9,531 bases of DNA from Gammaproteobacteria bacterium (GTDB taxonomy: Bacteria > Pseudomonadota > Gammaproteobacteria > Steroidobacterales > JABDKV01), in the NCBI GenBank assembly GCA_029862285.1, contig JAOTXR010000047.1, forward strand, positions 1 through 9,531, written 5' to 3'. The notes beneath the pieces are model-generated. The model saw only the letters and a program-made list of their open reading frames with translations. It searched no databases and had not been told where the DNA came from. The position numbers and the translations under genes are program-made. This document shows, piece by piece, positions 4,561 to 9,531 of this stretch; the first letter of the stretch is position 1; every line of letters starts with the position of its first letter.

Positions 4561-7017
4561 CTATATAGGCGAACCCGGTGGCGGCGGTACCGGGCGCAGT
4601 GGCGCAACGGCAGCCGGATCGTCCATGAAACGCTGGACCTGATCCGCCGAAAAACGATAGTGGGCTCGCCAGCCATCGGTGGCGGCGACTTCGCGGCGCT
4701 GAATCCAGGCATGCAGATCGGTGAGCCGATCGAAAGCAATAGCACGAACCTGCGGCTGGGCATCGGCATTGGCAGCGAGTGCCATTAGTCGCTGCAGTAC
4801 ACTGGTTTCGACGAGGCGTTGCAGACCGGCATCGCGTTCGGTGCTTGCCGAATACCAGGTCGCATCGAGTAGTGCATCGACCAGTTCGTCAAAACCGGGT
4901 TGTGCATTATCGGCCATATTCGCATTTATCATGCGTGCGCCGCGGGTCGGATCGAGTAGCTGGTCGATAGTCATACCGGCGGCAGTGGCTGCCGCCGCCA
5001 ATGGATCGAACAGATAACCTGTTTGACGCGGAAACAACTCGCGCGTCGGGCCCTGGCCGGGGGGCCGTGGCGGGATCAGGTCAATCAGTGCGGGATCCAA
5101 TCGCAACGCGAGCGGGTGCAGCGTTTCCAGTATCGCCGCCACGGCATCACGTTGTTTGTCGCCGGGAACGGGCGCGGTCGGCGTCAGGCCATCGCCACGC
5201 AAGGCATAGCTGAAGTAGCGGCCGCCGATGAACTTCGCCGCTGCCTGGACCTGGTACCGATGCAGCAGATACATAGGTACCAGTGCTTCTTCGATGCTTG
5301 CCATCGGTCTGCCCAGGCGGATATTTCGTTCCGAAAAATTCTCCAGTACCTGACGGCGCACGCGCATCAGCTGCCGCAATTCGGCAACTGCATCAACGCC
5401 ATTGTCCCAGAGACTGCCCAATGGATGTGCCGGACCGGCAGTGCGAGCAAGAGCATCGCCACGCGAGTGTACGTCGGCAACAAAATCCAGACCGGATGCG
5501 TAAGTTTCCAGCAGTATCCTTTCGCGTTCCTGTGCAATATCCGTCTGTTTCGGGAAGTCCTGGTAGCCGTAGAGAATTGCACGCTTATCCCAGGCGCCCA
5601 CGCCCACACCGTAGGCCGAGGAGATATCGATGTTATCTTCGTCATCGAGGCGCACCAGTGGATGTGGGTAATCCATGACCGATGCCCGCTGGTCGGTGCT
5701 GGCGGCAAAATTGTGCCCCAGGCCCAGTGTGTGTCCCACCTCATGGGCAGCCAGCTGGCGAATGCGGGCCAACGCGAATTCCAGTAGCTCGGGTGGAATA
5801 TTTTCGTCGCCGTAAGGCGCAAGCAGGCCTTCTGCCAGCAGGTAATCCTGTCGCACACGCAGCGAACCCAGCGATACATGCCCTTTGATAATTTCACCGG
5901 TGCGCGGATCGGCAACGGACCAGCCATAAGACCAGCCACGGGTCGAACGATGGACCCATTGAATGACGTTGTAACGTACATCGAGTGGACTGGCTTCCTC
6001 GGGCAACAGTTCTATTTTGAAGGCGTCTTTATAACCGGCCGCCACAAACGCATCGGCCCACCAGGCGGCACCTTCCATCAGCGCCGAGCGAATCGGCTCC
6101 GGTGTTCCACGGTCGACGTAGTAAACGATCGGTTCGACTGCCGCACTCAACTTTGCTTTCGGTTTTTTCTTTTTTAACCGGTGGCGAAACGCCAGCGGTC
6201 TTTCGATTGGCTCGCCTATGGGTGTTGCATAGTCGCGCAAAAAGCCCATGCCCCAGGTATCCGGATCGATATAGCCGGCACGTGGATCGTAGGGTAGTGG
6301 TTCATAACCAGGCGGCGGTAGACGCACAAAGGAGTGGTGCATGTGCACGGTGACAGAGCGCGCATCGGGTGTAACCGTCGATAATATTTTGCCGGCAGGC
6401 TGGCCGGTGAAAGTCACGACAGCTTCGATTTCCGTGTTGTCGGGAAACCCGGCCGTTTGCGGTAGATAGATTGCCGATCGTGTCGCATCAGCCTGGTAAT
6501 CACCTTCATTGGCGGCTTTGAGTGTCGCCGCAAGATCATGGGCGTCGCGCAGGAAGAAATCCGTTGCGTCGACGAGCACGGTCGCGCCTTCGACCGCAAC
6601 CGCCTCAAAACCCCACAGGACCGAGCGTGCAAAGGACTGCTCGACCGCGCGCCGCTCATCCGGATTGTCCGAACTGGCAACATAGCTGACATTGTCTTCC
6701 ACGAGCAGCACTTTTGGTCCGGAACGAAAAAAGTAAACCAGTTTGCTGTCGCCCAGCTGGCCACGATCCAGTCCCAGGTCATTCGAGCCGACCCCGTGCG
6801 CCAGACCGCTGACATAGATAAACGGCTCATTGACAGCCGGAACAGCCAGCAGCAGTTTGCCGGCATCGGCATCCCAATAGAGGTCCAGGAAACCTTCGAT
6901 CTTCCGCATTGCCGACACATGGTCGCCAAGCGCCGGTAATGTCGCCAACGCGGGTGGCTGGTCGTCAGCACAACTGACAAGTAGCAGGCCGAGCAAAAGA
7001 CACGTAGCCGGTCTCAT
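4561..7017 (-). CDS. Zinc-dependent met-zincin lipoprotein (DUF5117/DUF4953 type)
   Basis: An 818-residue predicted lipoprotein metallopeptidase. The N-terminus is a short hydrophobic signal with lipobox LVSC (residues 13-16), so Cys16 should be acylated. Ala follows the Cys and no inner-membrane retention Asp is at +2, so outer-membrane anchoring is likely. The region to about residue 280 fits DUF5117-type N-terminal sequence. A Lys-rich linker at 282-288 leads to the catalytic region: HEVGHTLGLGHN at 425-436 gives His425, Glu426, His429 and His435, and SVMDY at 446-450 is the Met-turn. The last 300 residues are helical and end in a proline-rich tail. I chose ATG at 7017 because GGAG lies six bases upstream (7027-7024) and the signal peptide begins there; a longer frame from 7068 would overlap the M64 gene and spoil the signal. 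Substrate unknown; degradation of outside or envelope proteins is the natural guess. It follows the M64 gene by 25 bases. Confidence 0.94.
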   Translation of the reverse strand: MRPATCLLLGLLLVSCADDQPPALATLPALGDHVSAMRKIEGFLDLYWDADAGKLLLAVPAVNEPFIYVSGLAHGVGSNDLGLDRGQLGDSKLVYFFRSGPKVLLVEDNVSYVASSDNPDERRAVEQSFARSVLWGFEAVAVEGATVLVDATDFFLRDAHDLAATLKAANEGDYQADATRSAIYLPQTAGFPDNTEIEAVVTFTGQPAGKILSTVTPDARSVTVHMHHSFVRLPPPGYEPLPYDPRAGYIDPDTWGMGFLRDYATPIGEPIERPLAFRHRLKKKKPKAKLSAAVEPIVYYVDRGTPEPIRSALMEGAAWWADAFVAAGYKDAFKIELLPEEASPLDVRYNVIQWVHRSTRGWSYGWSVADPRTGEIIKGHVSLGSLRVRQDYLLAEGLLAPYGDENIPPELLEFALARIRQLAAHEVGHTLGLGHNFAASTDQRASVMDYPHPLVRLDDEDNIDISSAYGVGVGAWDKRAILYGYQDFPKQTDIAQERERILLETYASGLDFVADVHSRGDALARTAGPAHPLGSLWDNGVDAVAELRQLMRVRRQVLENFSERNIRLGRPMASIEEALVPMYLLHRYQVQAAAKFIGGRYFSYALRGDGLTPTAPVPGDKQRDAVAAILETLHPLALRLDPALIDLIPPRPPGQGPTRELFPRQTGYLFDPLAAAATAAGMTIDQLLDPTRGARMINANMADNAQPGFDELVDALLDATWYSASTERDAGLQRLVETSVLQRLMALAANADAQPQVRAIAFDRLTDLHAWIQRREVAATDGWRAHYRFSADQVQRFMDDPAAVAPLRPVPPPPGSPI

Positions 7018-7042
7018 GAGTATCTCCGTTAGCGGGGGCAGG

Positions 7043-8467
7043 TCAGTGTGCGTAAAGATCGATAACACGGTCTATGGCCGCACTGCAGACTCGGCAAAAG
7101 CCGACGTCGTCACGCGTAAACATGATGCAGTCCATTTCCGGCCGGTACAAACCGGTGGCCTCGTAGCTGGCGCCCTCGAACGCCCCGACCGTGTCCGAAT
7201 ACGGTTGTTTGCCGAGCAGCTCAGTCAGCACATCACGTTGTTCATAAAACAAGGTGTCCAACTCGCGTTCCGGTGCATTGGCGGCGCGCAACTTGGCGCG
7301 TCGGTCCTGGAACGCACGGCTTTTTTCATCAAATTCTTCCTTTGGCCAGTTAGTCGGCAGTGGCGTGTCGCCGGCAACCAGTTCGCGCCATTTTAGTTGC
7401 GCCGAATCGTGTAGGGCGGTGACGTTCGGCTCCCAGGGCTCCGGGTGTACATCCACATCGCCAGTTTTGTAGGAAACCGGCGATGTGTAGTACTCGTCTG
7501 CCAGTGCGGCGAAGTGATGGCCGAATTCATGAATGAAAACGTACTCTGCAAATGCAGTATCGACAGAGGTTGTAGCCTGAAAATTGAAGATACCGCCACC
7601 GCCGTATTGTTCTTCGTTGACCAGTATCTCGATAAAATCGTAGGGCGCCGCCGAAGCCACGTCTCGCAGCGCGCGGTTATCGTAGGTCAGCAGATAACGC
7701 TCCGAATCGAAGATATTGTATTCCAGCGACACCGGGGTGCGGTTGAAGTCAGCTGCGCGCGGGCGGCTCACGCCGCTGGATTGTGAGGGTACTTCGATCG
7801 CACGGACGTTAAAATCTTTCTTGCGTGACTTGAACGGCTCCGTCTCAAACAATGCATCCGTCAGGCGGCGGGCATCACGGCGGAATTTTTTCATGTTCTC
7901 TTTCGTGTAACCCTCGCCGATCAACAGCAGATCGACCTTTTGGCTCGGGGGACCGTTTTCAAATAGCGTCCAGACTTTACCCACAGGTTTCAGGTCGACC
8001 GGGTTGACGAAACGCGAATCTGGATCGACCAGTTGCGCCCATAACTGGGAAAATCCCATCATTCCATCGCGCTTCTTCAAAACGACCTGTGCCGTCGCGC
8101 GTGGCCACGGGAAACGCAGGGATTCGTGAAATGTCCGATTGATCGTCCGGGACTCGGCCGTCGTTTCCCATTCGCCGTAAATCGTCGCGAAGCCACGCGA
8201 GTACAGGACCCGGTTGGTTTTCGGGTCGACGATCTCGAGGAGATACTTACCCAGGTTGGTGTCGTCGATCAGTTGGGTCCGGTTACCTGGCCAGGGGCCA
8301 TCCGAGAGGATACGGTCGAGTGCAATTACTTCGGTTCCGGGCCCGCCGGTATGGAACAGGTCCACGCGCATCGTGCGATCCACGAAATGCGTATCGAAAT
8401 CCGGCTGGTGCGCGAAAGCATTCGCGCCGACCAGCAAGGCCGGCGCGAGCAACAGGTACTTGATCAT
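7043..8467 (-). CDS. M64 family (IgA peptidase-like) secreted metallopeptidase
   Basis: A 474-residue exported zinc peptidase. Residues 1-19 form a cleavable signal peptide with probable cut after AFA. About residues 22-150 form a beta-rich N-terminal domain as in M64_N. KVDLLLIGEGYT (178-188) opens the peptidase domain. The catalytic motif HEFGHHFAALADEYY is at 313-327: His313, Glu314 and His317 are the zinc and base residues, and Asp324 is the conserved acidic position of this family's extended motif. Near the C-terminus MDCIMF...FCRVC (445-461) matches the conserved Met/Cys block of the family. The founding member cleaves immunoglobulin A, but most homologues occur in free-living bacteria and probably degrade other proteins, so an IgA role should not be assumed. 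The ATG at 8467 comes five bases after the M13 stop codon, so translation is likely coupled. The met-zincin lipoprotein starts 25 bases after its stop. Confidence 0.95.
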   Translation of the reverse strand: MIKYLLLAPALLVGANAFAHQPDFDTHFVDRTMRVDLFHTGGPGTEVIALDRILSDGPWPGNRTQLIDDTNLGKYLLEIVDPKTNRVLYSRGFATIYGEWETTAESRTINRTFHESLRFPWPRATAQVVLKKRDGMMGFSQLWAQLVDPDSRFVNPVDLKPVGKVWTLFENGPPSQKVDLLLIGEGYTKENMKKFRRDARRLTDALFETEPFKSRKKDFNVRAIEVPSQSSGVSRPRAADFNRTPVSLEYNIFDSERYLLTYDNRALRDVASAAPYDFIEILVNEEQYGGGGIFNFQATTSVDTAFAEYVFIHEFGHHFAALADEYYTSPVSYKTGDVDVHPEPWEPNVTALHDSAQLKWRELVAGDTPLPTNWPKEEFDEKSRAFQDRRAKLRAANAPERELDTLFYEQRDVLTELLGKQPYSDTVGAFEGASYEATGLYRPEMDCIMFTRDDVGFCRVCSAAIDRVIDLYAH

Positions 8468-8472
8468 CGCAA

Positions 8473-9531
8473 TTACCAGATCTTGACGCGCTGGTCCGGC
8501 GGCAGGTACATACCGTCGCCTTCCTGCACGTCAAAGGCCTTGTAGAAAGCCGGGATGTTGACCACCGAACCATTGGCGCGAAATTTGGGCGGCGAATGCG
8601 GGTCGATGGTCAGCAGGCGCTTGGTTTCCTCGTCACGCGTCTTGGTGCGCCAGATCTGGGCCCAGCCGATAAAGAAACGCTGATCGCCGGTAAGCCCGTC
8701 AATTACCGGCGGCTCTTTCCCGTCCAGCGACAGGTGATAGGCTTTGAGTGCGATGCTGAGACCACCCAGGTCACCGATATTCTCACCGGAGGTGAACTCA
8801 CCATTGATCGTAAGCTCGTCGATTACTTCATAGCCGTTGTACTGCGATACCAGCATTTCCTTGCGGGTTTCAAAGCGTGAGTTGTCGTCCTCGGTCCACC
8901 AGTCGCGCAGATTGCCGTCGCCATCGAACTTGCGGCCCTGGTCATCAAAACCGTGCCCAATCTCGTGCCCAATTCCGGCACCGATTGCGCCATAGTTCGC
9001 CGCATCGTCGGCGTGCACATCGAAAAACGGTGGTTGCAGGATCGACGCGGGGAAGACAATTTCGTTCCAAAAGGGATTGTAGTAAGCATTGACTGTTTGT
9101 GGCGTCATAAACCACTCGGTCTTATCGACCGGCTGATCGAGTTTTTCCACGTTGCGTCGGAACTCAAAAGCCCGGGCGCGCTTGATGTTGCCAACCAGGT
9201 CGCCTGCGACCACAGTTAACGCGTCGTAGTTGCGCCACTTCTCCGGATAACCAATCTTTGGCGTGAATTTCGATAACTTTCTCAGCGCTTCCTGCTTGGT
9301 ATCGTCGCTCATCCACTCGAGATCACGGATCGACTGGTCATAGGCAGCAATGAGATTATCGATCATGACAATCATGCGTTCCTTGGCTTGCGGGCTGAAG
9401 TGCTTTTCAACATAGAGCTGCCCCAGCTGTTCACCCATGTTGCCGTTAATTGAAGCAATTGCCCGTTTCCACAACGCACGCGGCTCCTCGATGCCCTGCA
9501 GTCCCTTGTTTCGAAATTCGAAATTCAGACT
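8473..9531 (-). CDS. M13 family peptidase (neprilysin/PepO type), N-terminus outside window
   Basis: The visible 352 residues are the C-terminal half of an M13 zinc peptidase, which is usually about 650-700 residues; the frame stays open to the right edge. The first visible residues SLNFEFRNKGLQGIEEPRA continue into LWKRA, matching the family. NAYYNP (visible residues 148-153) is the substrate-backbone-binding motif. HEIGH at 189-193 provides two zinc ligands and the catalytic Glu190, followed by GFDDQGRKFD and DWW. GENIGDLGG provides the third ligand Glu250 and Asp254. The C-terminus ends in an isolated Trp, as is typical, but without the Cys found in the mammalian CRVW end. M13 enzymes cut small peptides and are usually periplasmic or membrane-anchored; the signal region lies outside this window. 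It is the most upstream visible gene of the peptidase operon. Confidence 0.96.
   Translation of the reverse strand, partial: SLNFEFRNKGLQGIEEPRALWKRAIASINGNMGEQLGQLYVEKHFSPQAKERMIVMIDNLIAAYDQSIRDLEWMSDDTKQEALRKLSKFTPKIGYPEKWRNYDALTVVAGDLVGNIKRARAFEFRRNVEKLDQPVDKTEWFMTPQTVNAYYNPFWNEIVFPASILQPPFFDVHADDAANYGAIGAGIGHEIGHGFDDQGRKFDGDGNLRDWWTEDDNSRFETRKEMLVSQYNGYEVIDELTINGEFTSGENIGDLGGLSIALKAYHLSLDGKEPPVIDGLTGDQRFFIGWAQIWRTKTRDEETKRLLTIDPHSPPKFRANGSVVNIPAFYKAFDVQEGDGMYLPPDQRVKIW

Noticed and set aside
5023..5787. A 254-codon open frame on the plus strand opposite the met-zincin lipoprotein
   Set aside because: It is antisense to the catalytic region of a well-supported gene; its translation shows no domain and the overlap is complete.
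7018..7068. Longer start for the met-zincin lipoprotein (17 extra residues)
   Set aside because: The longer form would overlap the M64 gene and place a polar stretch ahead of the signal peptide; the ATG at 7017 has a GGAG site at the right distance and starts a normal lipoprotein signal.
9472..9474. Apparent start of the M13 peptidase at a TTG codon
   Set aside because: The reading frame continues upstream to the window edge with sequence that matches the M13 family, so this codon is an internal leucine and the gene is truncated by the window.

Overview
The window looks like an ordinary chromosomal segment of a moderately GC-rich Gram-negative bacterium. A proteobacterium, probably a gammaproteobacterium, is my best guess. 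The basis is the mix of families (pirin, DUF1993, a Baeyer-Villiger-type flavin monooxygenase, a GFA-domain protein) plus a secreted-peptidase block that includes a lipoprotein with a lipobox. The placement is inference; there is no rRNA or marker gene here. I see no phage genes, insertion sequence, CRISPR array, tRNA or rRNA.

Layout. At the left edge a pirin gene runs leftward out of the window (1-813, minus). It is divided by a 264-base divergent intergenic region from a rightward pair: a DUF1993 protein (1078-1584) and a class B flavin monooxygenase (1600-3075), only 15 bases apart. After a roughly 250-base non-coding stretch (3076-3331) containing a G-rich run and an imperfect inverted repeat comes a second rightward pair: a small CxxC...CxxH protein (3332-3580) and a GFA/CENP-V domain protein (3621-4091). 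Both carry zinc-type cysteine motifs.

From 4167 to the right edge everything is on the minus strand. Read in the direction of transcription (right to left) there is an M13 (neprilysin/PepO-type) peptidase truncated by the window end (8473-9531), an M64-family peptidase (7043-8467), a met-zincin lipoprotein of the DUF5117/DUF4953 type (4561-7017), and a 102-residue single-membrane-span protein (4167-4475). The gaps between the three peptidase genes are 5 and 25 bases, so they very probably form one operon. All three keep intact zinc-binding HExxH motifs, and two carry visible export signals. Together they look like a cell-envelope or extracellular protein-degradation module built from three unrelated zinc-peptidase families.

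The most interesting points are this three-family metallopeptidase operon with its uncharacterised membrane protein, and the nested dyad symmetry in the pirin/DUF1993 intergenic region. I found no clear sign of a previously undescribed multi-gene system beyond these.
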